64,000 nucleotides of DNA from Parus major (Eukaryota > Chordata > Aves > Passeriformes > Paridae). The notes below the pieces were generated by a model, which saw only the letters and a list, made by a program, of their open reading frames with translations, made no database searches and was not told the DNA's origin. The DNA is taken from the NCBI RefSeq assembly GCF_001522545.3, contig NC_031799.1, forward strand, positions 47,249,929 to 47,313,928. Direction: 5' to 3'. The position numbers and the translations under genes are program-made. Below are positions 1 to 10,900 of the stretch, one piece after another (position 1 is the stretch's first letter; each line of letters starts with the position of its first letter).

Positions 1-219
1 CGTGTAGCCATTTTTCAGTTTCCAGATATGCATCATGTTGGGTGCTGAATAGGGAGCCAGCAGCCTGAGTGGCTTGTACATCAGTAAGATTTACAATCAT
101 CCTCCTCCACTTCAGGATCTGACAAGTAGGACTGGCCCCTGTTACAACAGGTGAGAGGCTCTGGACCTAGAAGGCCAGACAACTGATGAGGTGGGGGAAA
201 GTCCTTCTGTGATCCTAAA

Positions 220-765
220 ATGACACCACCAGTACCCCGCATCGCCTCCTCATGTATCAAGAGGGAAAGAAGCGTAGTTGTAATAGGAAACTCCCTGCTA
301 GGGGGCATGGAGGGCCTGATATGCAGACCAGAGCCAACCCACAGGGAAGTCTGCTGTCTCCCAGGGGCTCAGATAAAGGACATTACTGGAAAACTTTCCA
401 GTCCAGTAAGGCCTTCTGATTACTACACACTATTTATTTTTCAAAATGGCAGTGAGAACCTAACAAAAAGAAATGTGACAGCAATCAAAATATGCTTCAG
501 GGCCTGGAGATGACTGGTAGTAGGATCAGGATCCCAAGCAGTGATTTCTTCTATTCTTCTGGTAACAAGGAGTAATATTGATAGGAAGAGGCAGATCCAT
601 AAGGTCACTATGTGGCTCTGAGATTGCAATAATCAGAAAAATGTTGGGCTTTTGTCCATGGGATGATCTACTCAGCAGATGGTTTACTGACACCTGATGG
701 GATGAACCTATCGCAGAGGGGAGAATGAATTCTAGCACAGGAGCTATCACGGCTCATTGACAGAG
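220..765 (+). pseudogene. Decayed CR1 ORF1, SGNH-hydrolase (esterase-like) domain
   Basis: A remnant of CR1 ORF1, whose C-terminal part is known to resemble SGNH/GDSL esterases. Residues 1-97 are open (220-513) and read VVIGNSLLGG, HREVCCLPGA and VRPSDYYTLF, matching the family pattern. The block I serine is kept (codon 292-294), but the preceding Asp is Asn. After 513 the frame breaks. Near 696 the block V motif reads DGMNLS, where family members have Asp-Gly-x-His, so the catalytic His is replaced by Asn (705-707). Frameshifts and motif loss make it a dead copy. In active CR1, ORF1 protein is thought to bind RNA or membranes during transposition. The true start is unclear because upstream frames are closed. 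Confidence 0.78.
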
Positions 766-932
766 TAATAACAAGCTTAAAAAGGGACAAACCCAGGCTC
801 TCCAGTGATGAACAATGAGATTGTGCACCAAAACTTGAGGAAACGAGCACTAATGGGATCCCTTAATCTGCTTCACAAGGTGTTTGCTACAATGCACCAA
901 ACCAGAGATATTTCTACACTAATCCAGGCAGC

Positions 933-1700
933 ATGAGGAACAAGTGGGATGAGCTTGAAACTTTGGCCCAGTCACACACATACAATATAACTGGAATAGG
1001 AGAAACCTGGTGGGACGAGTCCTGTAAGTGGGCTGCCATGGGGGACACTTACAGGCTCTTTAGGAGGGACAGGCAGGGCACAGGTGGATGGGTGACCCTG
1101 TTTGTAATAGAAGATCTAGAATATATGGAGCTCACAGTTGGCAATGGCACAGTTGAGAGCCTCTGGATAAGAACCAAAGGGCAAACAAATAATGCATGTG
1201 TCATTGTGGGAAACTAGTATAGACATATAGCCAGAATGATGATGCTGATGAATTAATCTTTGAGGAACTAAGGGACACTTCTTATGAGGGAGTCTTTGCT
1301 GTTGTGAGGGACTTCAGCCTGCCAGAAATTAACTGGAAGCACCTCACAGCTGATACAACGCAGGTCACAAGATTTTTAAAAAACCTTGGTGACAGCTTTA
1401 TGGAAACTGTCAGTCCTATGGCACCTAACTTGGAAAGACTCCCCCCTTGATCTACTGCTTGTCAACAGAGAAGATTTCATGAGTGAAGTGGAACTTGGTG
1501 TACATCTTGGCCACGGTGACCATGGAAGTGATTGAGTTCAAAATCCCTCTTGATGGATGATGAAGAACAGTGCAAGCAAAACCTCAGCTCTGGACATGAG
1601 GTGAGCAGAGTTCAGGCTGCTCAGGAAACTGGTAAGGACCCTTGGCAGGGGCTGGGGTCCATCAGTGCTGGTCACTTGTTAAACATCACCTCCTAGGGGC
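933..1700 (+). pseudogene. Decayed CR1 ORF2, apurinic-like endonuclease domain
   Basis: The N-terminal target-nicking endonuclease of CR1 ORF2. The longest open stretch is 933-1217 and carries IGETWWDE, with the catalytic Glu of the APE-type endonuclease, then YRLFRRDRQG and NGTVESLWIRTKGQTN. A stop at 1215-1217 ends it. The following frame continues with FEELRDTS, then DFSLPEINW near 1310 (family GDFN, with Asn changed to Ser), LLVNREDF near 1460, and a GHGDH motif near 1510 just before an apparent one-base insertion. The linker ending at VHQCWSLVKHHLLGAQEQAI (1662-1721) runs into the LTR insertion at 1740. It is inactive and belongs with the reverse transcriptase remnant at 3617-4524. Confidence 0.85.
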
Positions 1701-1739
1701 ACAGGAACAGGCAATTTCCAAATTTTGGAAGTCAAGTAT

Positions 1740-1781
1740 TGTAGGCAGCCACTGCAGGATCATATCCAAAGAAGCTACAGC
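1740..1781 (-). mobile_element. Stub of the 3' LTR
   Basis: The bases from 1740 repeat those from 2974 (TGTAGGCAGCCACTGCAGGA and on for about 34 bases), then similarity stops. This is only the terminal edge of the second LTR. The rest of it is missing or replaced by unrelated A-rich sequence at about 1800-1870. Confidence 0.6.
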
Positions 1782-2973
1782 ACTCGCTTTGCTCTGTGGG
1801 ACACTAAAAACTCAACAACAAAACACATTAAGCAAACAAAAAAACAAAATTAAAAACAAATACTTAAATCTTGGACAATAGCTGGGTGAATTAAACAGTG
1901 ATGGTACTTAATACAGACATAATGGTTTTTTAGTTCATTCTCTTCCAGCTCTGGATTTTCTTTTAGGAAGGGTGCAGTTCTTAGATCTCCTCTTACGAGG
2001 GGCAGAGGGGTAGTGTTCAGCTTCAGCTCTGGTCCGGAAGATGTGGGCGTCGCCGCTTTAGATGTTCTTGGTGAAAGGCAGGCCTTCAGAGCTCAGGTTA
2101 CAGTTTCCATCTCCCCGGAGGAGGTGTTGCCCACGATGGCAAAGGCAGAGCCCCCAGGGGTGGAGCAGCCAAACAAAGGGGTAGGCCCGAAGCAGGAGTT
2201 ACTGGGGGAAGGGAAAGTTCGGGACCGGAAAAGAAGGAGCAAGGCGGGAAACAAGGGATCCCAGAGCGCATGGCCGGCGCCATCTTGGGATGGGGGGGGA
2301 GGCCGGGACGGACTTTCCCGGCCAGGGAACAGGGAAAATGGAAAGACAGGGGGTGAAGGAGGACACGGAATGGCGGGAAGACGGCAGCAGACCCGCATCA
2401 CTCTGGATGTTCTCCGTCCCTTGCCTGCCTTCAGGAAAACAGGGGATGGGATGGCAGAGAGACACCGGGGTGACGGGGAGTCGGCAGCAACCCTGAGCCA
2501 TCTTGGCATTTTTCACCTTTTGTCCTGCCCTTAAGAAGAGAAGAAAGGGGAAGGTACAGGGAGGTATACACCAAAAAAAAATAATGAAGTACTTCACAGA
2601 AGCTAAAAACCAGTCCACAGAAAGAGCCATACCGTCCATAATTGCCCATAATGTCAATATTGTCCATAAAGGTCCTTCCCATGTATATAAAAAAACCAAA
2701 ACTGTCCATAATACGTCTCGTTTGGTGATGTTAGATGTTTTTTTTCCCAGCGTCTGGTCTCGACCCCCCACCCCCCCCCATAAGCCCTTTTTTCCCCTGT
2801 GCCAGAGGCACTCTCAACATGGCCCTCCTGCCAGGTCTCTCTTGTCCTCCTCCCTAAGGTGGGGGTCTCTCCGGCTCTCAAGCCATTAGCCGGGGACCTA
2901 TGGAGTGTCCATGGAGCCGGTCCTGCTGCTCTTCTGGTGCCTCACTGGATGTCTGCATTCTTCTACCATTTAT
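1782..2973 (-). other. Internal region of the ERV remnant, no identified gene
   Basis: The stretch 1990-2540 is GC-rich compared with its surroundings and fairly open in several frames on both strands. None shows a retroviral domain that I recognise. Two imperfect copies of a GGCAGCA-containing segment (about 2370-2400 and 2475-2500) suggest an internal duplication. On the - strand, TGG at 2966-2968 lies about five bases inside the LTR edge, where a primer binding site would start, but I could not match it to a tRNA. It could be a leader or gag-proximal fragment. Confidence 0.4.
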
Positions 2974-3397
2974 TGTAGGCAGCCACTGCAGGATCCTATC
3001 CAGGGTGGCTAGAGTTTCTGAGAACCAGCATGGGATAAGAATGAGACGGGTCTCTGTTCATTAAATCATTTATTCAGTATGGGAACAAACTCCTTCAGAG
3101 ACGGAGAGCCCTGAACAAAGGCAGGTCAAGGGTTTTGAGGGACAGAACTAGGGTGGAGTTTAGGGTCAGGGACCACTAGAAACACAGCAAGGGAGAAACT
3201 CCCAGGGACTCAAACCCAGTCAGAACTCCTGGGCCGCCCTTCACGAGGGGTTTGGGGTGGGACAACTTCATTTAGGGCTCATATGCCCATCCCCCAAAGC
3301 AGGTCAACATTCACTAGCTTGGCTTACAGCTATGCTTCTCACTTTAACAATGCTTATCTGAAACTAAATCTTTGCCTCCCTGAGGCACCTCACAACA
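2974..3397 (-). mobile_element. LTR (5' LTR of the antisense ERV remnant)
   Basis: Read on the - strand this unit begins TGTTGTGAGG at 3397 and ends GCCTACA at 2974, giving the usual TG...CA ends and a length of about 424 bases. It carries AATAAA on the - strand at 3069-3074, roughly 95 bases before its 3' end, as expected for an R/U5 junction. Its outer edge is repeated at 1740. The exact 5' base is uncertain by a few positions. Confidence 0.7.
3069..3074 (-). promoter_or_regulatory. Poly(A) signal of the nested LTR
   Basis: TTTATT on the + strand is AATAAA on the - strand. It lies about 95 bases before the 3' edge of the LTR, the expected position for the retroviral polyadenylation signal. 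Confidence 0.5.
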
Positions 3398-3616
3398 GCC
3401 AAGCAGGTGAGGCAGGATGCCAGCTTAGCTGAGTAGGAATCTTCTCTTGGAAATAAGGCAAAAAAGATGTAGAAGCAAGGTCAGGTGACATGGAAAGAAA
3501 ACAGAGATACTGTTTCCCATTGTAGGAAGAAAATCTGTGGTGCCAAACCTCAGCTGCAGTTGAAGATGGCCAAGACTGTGGGGGACAATAAAATGATTTT
3601 TTAAAAGAATATATTA

Positions 3617-4524
3617 ATGGCAAAAGGCAGTGTAGAAATAACATCAGCCTGTTACAGGATGAGAGTGGCCATCTTACAAACACAGACAGGGACAATACAG
3701 AGATGTTTAGTACATTCTTTGCACCTGTCTTTAAGACAGATGATGTACCAAGGGGGTCCCAGTGCACAGAGCTGGAGGACCTATGAGAATGATCAGGTCC
3801 CAGATGACCCTGAAATTCTGCAGGATCTGCTGCTCCAGCTGGATCCCTACAAGTCTATGGCGACTGATGGGATTCATCCAAGAATCCTCAAAGAGCTGGC
3901 TGATGTAGTTGCAAAACTTCTTCTGATGAATTTTGAGTGGGAATCCAGAGAGGTACTGGCTGACTGGATGCTACCAAACATTGTCCTGACTTTCAAGGAA
4001 GGTGAGAAAGAGGAGCCCAGAAAATATACACCTGCCAGTCTCACTTCAGATCCTGCTAAAGCTGTGAAGATTAGTCTGAGAAGTATTGAAAAAACACCTG
4101 CAGGACAATACAGCTACTGGGCTAGCATGACTTCCTGAGGGGACAGTCCTTCTTGTCAAACCTGATTTCCTTTTGGGACAGTTAACCCATGTAGCTGATC
4201 ACGGGAAACAAGTGGATGTAATCTTTTTTGATTTCAGCAAAGTCCTTGATGCTCTCTCAGGATCCTCCTGGACAAAAATTCCATTACACACAGCTGCATA
4301 AACAAATTATGTGATGGGTGAGCTAGCTCATGAGTTGGGCAAAAGGAGTTACAGTGAATGGACTGGCGTCAGACTGGCGACACGTCACTGATGGGGTTCC
4401 AGAGGGCTCCATCTTTGGCATTTTGCTCTTCAATATTTTAGTGAATGACCTGAATATGGGACTGGCATGGATACTAAGGAAGTTTGCAGATGACTGGGAG
4501 GAGGTAGAGACTCCCTCGAATTAA
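3617..4524 (+). pseudogene. Decayed CR1 ORF2, reverse transcriptase domain
   Basis: The open stretch 3617-4138 carries YKSMATDGIHPRILKELADV, the start of the CR1 RT domain, followed by ADWMLPNIV and YTPASLTSDPAK. A frame change follows, then a piece at about 4210-4250 reads as VIFFDFSKVLD, the family's first Asp block. A second open stretch, 4330-4524, carries GVPEGSIFGILLFNILVNDL and then FADD at 4483-4494, the YxDD-type catalytic box. Both catalytic Asp codons of that box are intact, but frameshifts and stops between segments make the enzyme dead. In a live element the domain copies CR1 RNA at the nicked target. Confidence 0.87.
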
Positions 4525-4539
4525 CAGAGGCCTTGCAGA

Positions 4540-5225
4540 GAGACCTGAACACATTAGAGGGCTGGTCAATCACTAACTGTGTGAAGTTCAAAAAGGGAAC
4601 AAGATTCTGCATCAGGAATGGGACAACCCTGAATACAAGCTGGGGAATGAGATGATGGAGAACAGTTACACAGAAGAGGATCTGGGGGTCTTGGTCTGTG
4701 GCAGGTTGACCATGATTCAGCAGTGCCCTGGCAGCCAGGAGTGCCACCTGTGTCCTGGGGTGCATCAGGCACAGCATCACAGCTGGGCAAGGGAGGGATT
4801 GTCCTGCTCTGCTCTGCACTGGGGCAGCCTCACCTTGAGTGCTGGGGCGGGTCTGGGTGCCACACAAAGAAAGACATTAAGCTGTTAATAGAGTGTCCAA
4901 AGGGGGGCAACAAAGATGGTGAAGGGCTGTGAGGGGAACCCATATGAGGAGTGCCTGAGGTCACTTGGTCTGCTCAGACTAGAGAAGACCGAGGAGAGAC
5001 CTCATTGCAGTCTACAGCTTCCTTGTGAGGGGAAGAGGAGCGGCAGACACAGATATCTACACTCTCGTGACCAGTGACAGGACCCAAGGGAATGGCCCAA
5101 AGTTCTGTCAGAGGAGGTTTAGGCTGGATATAAAGAGAAGATTCTTCACCCAGAGGGTGACCAGAGCACTAGAACAGGCTTCCCAGGAGAGTGGCCATGA
5201 CACCAGGTCTGACAGAGCTTGAAAA
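4540..5225 (+). pseudogene. Decayed CR1 ORF2, C-terminal region
   Basis: The region after the RT box. Recognisable pieces are a segment near 4675-4715 reading as EEDLGVLVCGRLTM, then IVLLCSALGQPHLECW (about 4800-4845), and FRLDIKRRFFTQRV (about 5119-5160), a hallmark of the CR1 C-terminus. The pieces lie in different frames. At 4718-4728 the sequence is CAGCAGTGCCC, where copy G in this window keeps CAGCAGTGTGCCC. This two-base loss shifts the frame and is shared with copy F. The 3' UTR follows. Confidence 0.8.
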
Positions 5226-5339
5226 GTGCTTGGACGATGCTCTCAGGGACATGGCGTGACTCTTGGGGCTGTCCTGTCCAGGGTCAGGAGTTTGTCTCTA
5301 TGATCCTTGCAGGTCTCTTCCAATCTGTGATTCTCTGAA

Positions 5340-7784
5340 GATGGGACAGAGAAAAGTGAAGAGAAGGAAAAAATGCAAGTGAAGTTAAATCATATGAGCT
5401 TAAATAGCAGCTCAGTGACAGACTGGGATCCCAGAACCTGGTTTTAAAACCTGCTCTTACATCCTATTTTCGCTATACTGTGCTTTGTTCTAAGTGTGGG
5501 AGATACCCAAATTGATTTCAACCTTTTCTCCAAGAACAAGATTACTTAGTACATATATGCTCCTGGAGAGTGTTGTTTGGTTTTTTTTTGTCTAAGACCC
5601 CCATGGTTAATTTTGTCCATTGTTTCTTTCTTTTTCCTGTTTCTCTCTCCTCTTTACTTACGGTATTGCTTGTTTAAAGTACTTGGGTATTTCAGTGATT
5701 GGTGTATCAATTATGCAAGAAAGAGATATATTGGCCCTCCATTTGCCTTTTCATCTTTGTAAAAGGACAAAGAATTCTACTGTATACTTTCTCCTAATAG
5801 AACTTCACCAGCTCTGTATTTATCTTCAAGCTGTGCCACCTTGAATTTATTGTGTATTTATAGAGAAGTCTAATGTGTCTGTGATGCAACTTGGTTATTT
5901 TTGTTGTTTATATCTTGTTCCACCATGCCTGTCTAAAAGTATTATTATAACATTTTTTGCTATTACATGGTAATGCTATAAATTCCCCAGTTTAGATTCC
6001 TGCCAGTACATAGGCTGACCTCAAAGTATTCTTAAGGTTTTTCTACCTGTGTATGCCAAAGGACTCTACATACTCTACAGCACTTACCGTATTCTTTGTC
6101 ACCAATTTATCATATTTAAGAGGCTTTCTTTTCACAAGTGAAAAATGCCCATTCCTATAAAATAACCTCCTTTCAAGTATATCCAGCTGTGAGTCTAAAC
6201 CAAGGAGGATAATGTGTTAGAAATGTAGCCCATTATATCTGAAATCTACAGTCCAAAGTATGGAACTGTCTTGTTACACAGACTCTTGACAGTGTTATTT
6301 TTATACTTTAAACTTTACTGAGATTTGGACACAGCCTAATACTCATAGGATAAATTAAATCTACCAAACAAGGTGACCAGTAACTACATGGATAGCAACA
6401 GGAGCCTCTGCTGTATCGTCCCCTTCAAGGTTATCTTCCGTTGGACCAGGAAATACTTCCCAAAATTTATTGGCTCAGTTCTCATCCTGTAGCTCTTCTC
6501 ATCCCCTAGCTGTTATTTTGTATAAGGACCCAAACACATGCATGTTTCTTCCTTATTGATATCCCTCAATATCAATCTCAACCACAAGCAAACTGCCTCT
6601 ATTAATTGCCTCTGTACAAAAGACTCTCCTATGTGATAATTTCTGTACCAGCAAACATTTTTAAAATACTTTTGACAAATATTTTATTACTGTTCAAACT
6701 GACTGGATTTGTAGCAGGAACCATAGAGGGTAGTCTCTCGAAGTCATTCTCCATGCTGAGAGATATACACAGAAGAAGTCTCCAGAATCATCTAAAATTT
6801 CCATCAGCAGGGCTTCTGCATGACCTGGTCACATTGTGAATTGTGAAGGTCAGCAGCCCAGGGAGTCACTCTGTTCCAAGTGTGTCCATTGTCTTCAGCC
6901 AGATCATTTTCCTACTTCTGTTGATCACCTCTTGCAGATATCCTGTGCCTCCCTCCAGTTAACTCAGGTGTATGTGGGTTTAACACATGAACAAACTGAT
7001 CACCAGCTGCACCACACATATCACTAAATGTCAGGCTTGATTTTTCATACCTGTATCTCATTTCCAGTTTGAATTCAACAGGTATGGACATGACATTTTT
7101 ATTAGAATCATAATATTTTCTCTTTCTGTGTCTGTGCCAGATCCTGACTTTACATGGGGAACCATTTAGAAGTAGTACTTAGCTGCTATTTTGAAGTAGC
7201 CTTGTGGGTGTTTATGCTTTTTCCATTCTATGTAAACAAGGCTGTACTCCAGCCTTGCTAGAGACATCATGGTATTCCAGATTTGTCTGGTTCTGATTTA
7301 ATCTTAGACCATTTTTCTCATTTTACTTTCAGATGCTCATTTGGCACATGTGATCCCTCATCCATTTTAGTCCACACAGGACTCTCCTATCAATATCCAC
7401 AGAAAATTTTGTCTCCTTCAGGATTACTCAAGCCCTTAACAGTGGCGTACTCTCACAGTTTGTTACTATGGGTTTGTTGTTTTCCAGTGTGAAATGTCAC
7501 ATATCTCAATAGAAGCTGCATTTCTGTAATACACAGTGAATTCCTTCCCATCATTTGTGTCCTCTTTCAACTAAATTTATTGCAGCATTTCTTGGGTTTA
7601 AAGGGATTTTGCATTCAAACACTTTTCTAGCAATATGTTTTCTTGGGAACCAACAGTCTGGAGAGGGCTTTCTTTTCAGTATGCCATATCTAGCTAAAAG
7701 GCAATCTAAACAGGCTATTTGGTGGGGTTCTTCTTCTAATAAAAATGAGGAAGCTCATGAGCTGCAGAAAAGCAGATGATCTAT
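5340..7784. other. Unique AT-rich stretch, no gene seen
   Basis: No recognised repeat or exon. Open frames are short and pyrimidine- or AT-driven, with no domain. CT-rich tracts at 5577-5660 give hydrophobic-looking but meaningless translations. Confidence 0.6.
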
Positions 7785-7900
7785 TAAAAATATTTTGTGC
7801 AGTTTTGTTCACCACAATATTAGAAAGGCATTAAGTCATTAGAGAGTGACCCTTGTGGGTTTCTTCCAGCTCAGCCTAATCTGTGTTTCTGTGATTCAGT
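7785..7900 (+). mobile_element. CR1 copy B, small internally deleted fragment
   Basis: The text around 7797-7850 (GTGCAGTTTTGTTCACCACA, then a TTAGAAAGGCATTAAGTCAT-like part) matches the CR1 ORF2 segment encoding the QFW-x-P-like region. It jumps at about 7850 to the terminal 3' UTR (CTTCCAGCTCAGCC, then CTGTGTTTCTGTGATTC). An internal deletion or template jump joins the two. It is old and diverged. Confidence 0.55.
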
Positions 7901-10900
7901 GACTACTGTCTTCCAAATCTCTGAAACACTGGAGCCCTGTGCTCCATGCACAAGATTTTGGCTTTCTGTTATGATCTGTTGTTATTTTGTCCCTCTGTGG
8001 TTTCTAAAATGTCTAAACATTCTTTTCATCTTTTTCATGCAAAGTCTTCACAAATACAGAAAAAGAAGAATTTTCTGGCAAATATTGTTCTAAGTCTTTG
8101 CAATGCTCTGAAATTCTGGAGCAAGTTTAGTCAGCTGGATCTGCCTTCTGTACTGCCCTTACATAGAAAAACATAATTTTAGCTTTTAAATAGGGGCTTA
8201 GCTCTAAATGTCAGGACACATTCCTACACAAACACCTCACTTATCTGCCCACTGTACCTCTTTTGCGTCATTGCTTCTGGAGAAACAATTAATTCCCACT
8301 GATTCATCCTTGTTGCAAACAAGAATGATGGAGTAAATAATATACACTTCAGTAAAATTCTGTGGCTTTGACTTCTTGACTCCAGAGCTGAGAAAAATAA
8401 TAAAAAAGAAACAGAAGGAACAGTAAGGAAATGGGATATAGTCTTTCCAGACACCTGACATTTTCCTTGTGTACCACCATGGGTTTTTCAGTCCCAGCTT
8501 ACTCATCATGTCTGATGACTAAACTGGTGATGTGCACCTGGATACTTTTCCTCTGAGCTTCTGATGGGGAACTTGGCCCTTCTGTTTCCAGGGAACCTCA
8601 AGTTTTCAAGGAAAATGAAATTTTGTGACAAGAGTACACCCACTCAGTTCACGTCTAATTTATAGACCTTATTCTACCAAAGTTGTCTTCATTTGTTTGT
8701 ACTCAGAGGATGCAAATGAGGCATCTGAGAATGATTCTGCTTTGATTAACATGAAGACTGCTCATTCATGTTCATTTTTTCTCAAAGAGTCAATTGAATT
8801 TCAGCTCTCAGAAAATTCTCAGAATTTACACCAGATCACACAGTAAGTTATCCCTGTACTGAAGAATGTCTAGACACCAAATATACACCATTATGAATGC
8901 TGGAGGTACAGACTCAGCATTCAATTAAAAAAAAATTCTGTTCATTCTTACCCATAACAGGTACTGCAAAACCTCATGATTAATCAATAAAACTAGTGAG
9001 AACAAGAACAATAGTCCTAGACACTTAAGTATAGAACAGTCTTCTTGGTTCCCTCTAGGAACTGCCAACAATAGTGAAGATTTATATTCAGCAAATCTTA
9101 CGGTCTTGCACAAGTCATCATGCAGGCACGATGTTATTTGTTCTTACATGTTTACAGGCTGAAAAGGTTGAGGGTGTTCTTCTTATTATATTTATAAAAA
9201 AGCTCTTCACCCAAAATGTGGCCTAATCTAATGCTACATTTCTCCCGCTCTCACATATTCCTGAAACTGCTCTACATTTTTGTTGTCATAATCACAGGAA
9301 GTACCTTTTCTCATTACTGAGATGATTAGGTTTGTGATCCACAGTTTTCCACACAAAGGGATAAAATTTAATCTTGTTCACATCACTGACCCAAGCTTAA
9401 AGTGTCTGCAAGTGCTGTGTTGAGCACTGAATGAGGGACAGGTTCTGTGCTAGTCTCCTCAGAGCACTGAATTTCTCTTAGTGCTTCATGGGTCCCAGAG
9501 AAGTCACTTATGCTGACTGGAAATGGCAAACTTCACTAGACTATCCCTGCAAGAATAATAAATACAGCTTTAGTTAATTTTCCTGTGTGTCAAACTGCTA
9601 CACGGCACAGCAAAAATTACTTTAGCATACTAATTAGGCAAAATGAGAGTAATGCAGAGTCATCCTATTACAACCTTCTTGACTGTAACATCTGAGAGGT
9701 GTCAAATGCCATTCTCTTTGCAGGCTTAAAAATCCTTTTATGGTGCTATAGTTTTTCAAAGAAAAGAAGCTATGTTTGTCAGAATAAATAAAAAAATCAG
9801 TATGCAAATCTTTTTGATGTTACTACTGTGTTGAGCTGCAAGTAAATATGGAAAGGCACATAATTTCATACTACTCTTTTAACCAGAACAGTTAAGATAT
9901 CAAAATATTTTAAGTACTGAACATGCCTGAGATGAAAAGGAAGAAAAATTTCTGGTGTGTATAAACCAAATCTTTCTTAGGATATTGTTCTTAACAGCCA
10001 AACAGCTGTCAAAGGACTGTTTGCTGTAAGCCTATAAAAGCAAAAGAACTTCCAAAATCTCATAAACTTTATTAATATTATAAATAACATTTATATGGTA
10101 TGAAGACTAAAATATCTAAAATTAAAGGTGCTAATCCTAAAGTACCATATTTTCAGAATGTCAAATCTCTTGTTTGGACAAAGTCTGATCCAAAGTCTGA
10201 GGCCTGTGATAACTGAAGTCCCTCATTTTCATCAAAGTATTGTTCTGTAGCTTTGCTTCTGATGAAAGTTGATCCAGGCAAGTTGGTAAAAAACAGCCCC
10301 AAGCAGCCTGCAGCATGTAAGGGTACACAGACAGAAATGTTCATGGTTCTCTCAGAATTCTGTATGTTTAGTGTTTTATGATGTACTGTTGTTCCTTTTG
10401 ACTGGGTTGCTGCTTTCCTAGGACTGGAGGTACACTCTTATAGGGAGGGACTCATTTGAAGTCTTGCAGAGCCCCCACAGATCTACCCCCAAGCGACTTC
10501 TGAGCAGCAATTATGGTGCAGGTTTGAATTCTTTCTACAAAACTATACTAAATATGGTTGGCAATACTTTTCTTCCTAAAACAGAATTCCTCCTATTAAG
10601 ATCCACTTTAATTTCTTTCCCTGTACAGAATAAAATACAAGCCTTCAAGCATAGCTTTTAATATTTCACAAATGTGCTTCCCTTTCTTCTCAGCTCTTTT
10701 TGGAGCTACTAAGTAACAGTAATAATAAAAATGGCCCCTGGCATTCCCCTGAAATTTCTCAAAATTCAATGTCAAAACCCAAATTCCCACTGGTCATCTC
10801 ATTTAGATTCATAAACTTAAATTTGTAAATTCTTTAATCCCTGTTTATGTGTATGAAATCTAAATGTGTTCATTAAAAAAAAAAAAATCTAGTTGAAAAA

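Larger units (their letters stand above)
1..1739 (+). mobile_element. CR1 non-LTR retrotransposon copy A, 5' part
   Basis: The first half of a long CR1 element, which continues at 3398-5339 after a retroviral insertion. Translation in shifting frames gives ORF1 esterase-like sequence (220-765) and then ORF2 endonuclease sequence (933-1700), the order known for CR1. Many frameshifts and stops show it is inactive. Most avian CR1 copies are short 3' fragments, so a copy keeping ORF1 is unusual. The 5' end is not recognisable and the element may begin left of the window. CR1 is named from family knowledge of its conserved ORF2 phrases; the subfamily is not determined. Confidence 0.88.
1740..3397 (-). 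mobile_element. Truncated endogenous retrovirus / LTR retrotransposon nested in CR1 copy A
   Basis: This insertion splits CR1 copy A inside the linker after the endonuclease. On the - strand it reads: a 5' LTR (3397 to 2974), about 1.2 kb of internal sequence, and a short 3' LTR stub ending at 1740. About 34 bases at 1740-1773 match the LTR edge at 2974-3007 with only a few differences, which defines both ends. The CR1 sequence resumes directly afterwards. Flanking bases CAAGTAT (1733-1739) and CAAGCAG (3400-3406) could be a decayed target duplication. No gag, pol or env domain is recognisable, so it is a non-coding, internally deleted copy. The class is not assigned. Confidence 0.72.
3398..5339 (+). 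mobile_element. CR1 copy A, 3' part
   Basis: The continuation of the element interrupted at 1739. It resumes in the linker between endonuclease and reverse transcriptase, runs through the RT and C-terminal region, and ends in a 3' UTR whose last bases (TCTGTGATTCTCTGA, to about 5339) are a decayed form of the ATTCTATG-type 8-mer repeats typical of CR1 3' ends. Bases 4795-5190 are almost identical, in inverted orientation, to 12010-12390. Confidence 0.88.

Noticed and set aside
2199..2771. A 190-codon open frame on the - strand in the nested ERV, considered as gag
   Set aside because: It is rich in Pro, Ser and Cys from base composition, overlaps other open frames on both strands, and shows no matrix, capsid or zinc-knuckle motif.
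4430..4867. A 145-codon - strand frame
   Set aside because: It is the antisense shadow of CR1 copy A. The same antisense phrases recur at 12314-12400 and 46218-46522 because those are CR1 copies too.
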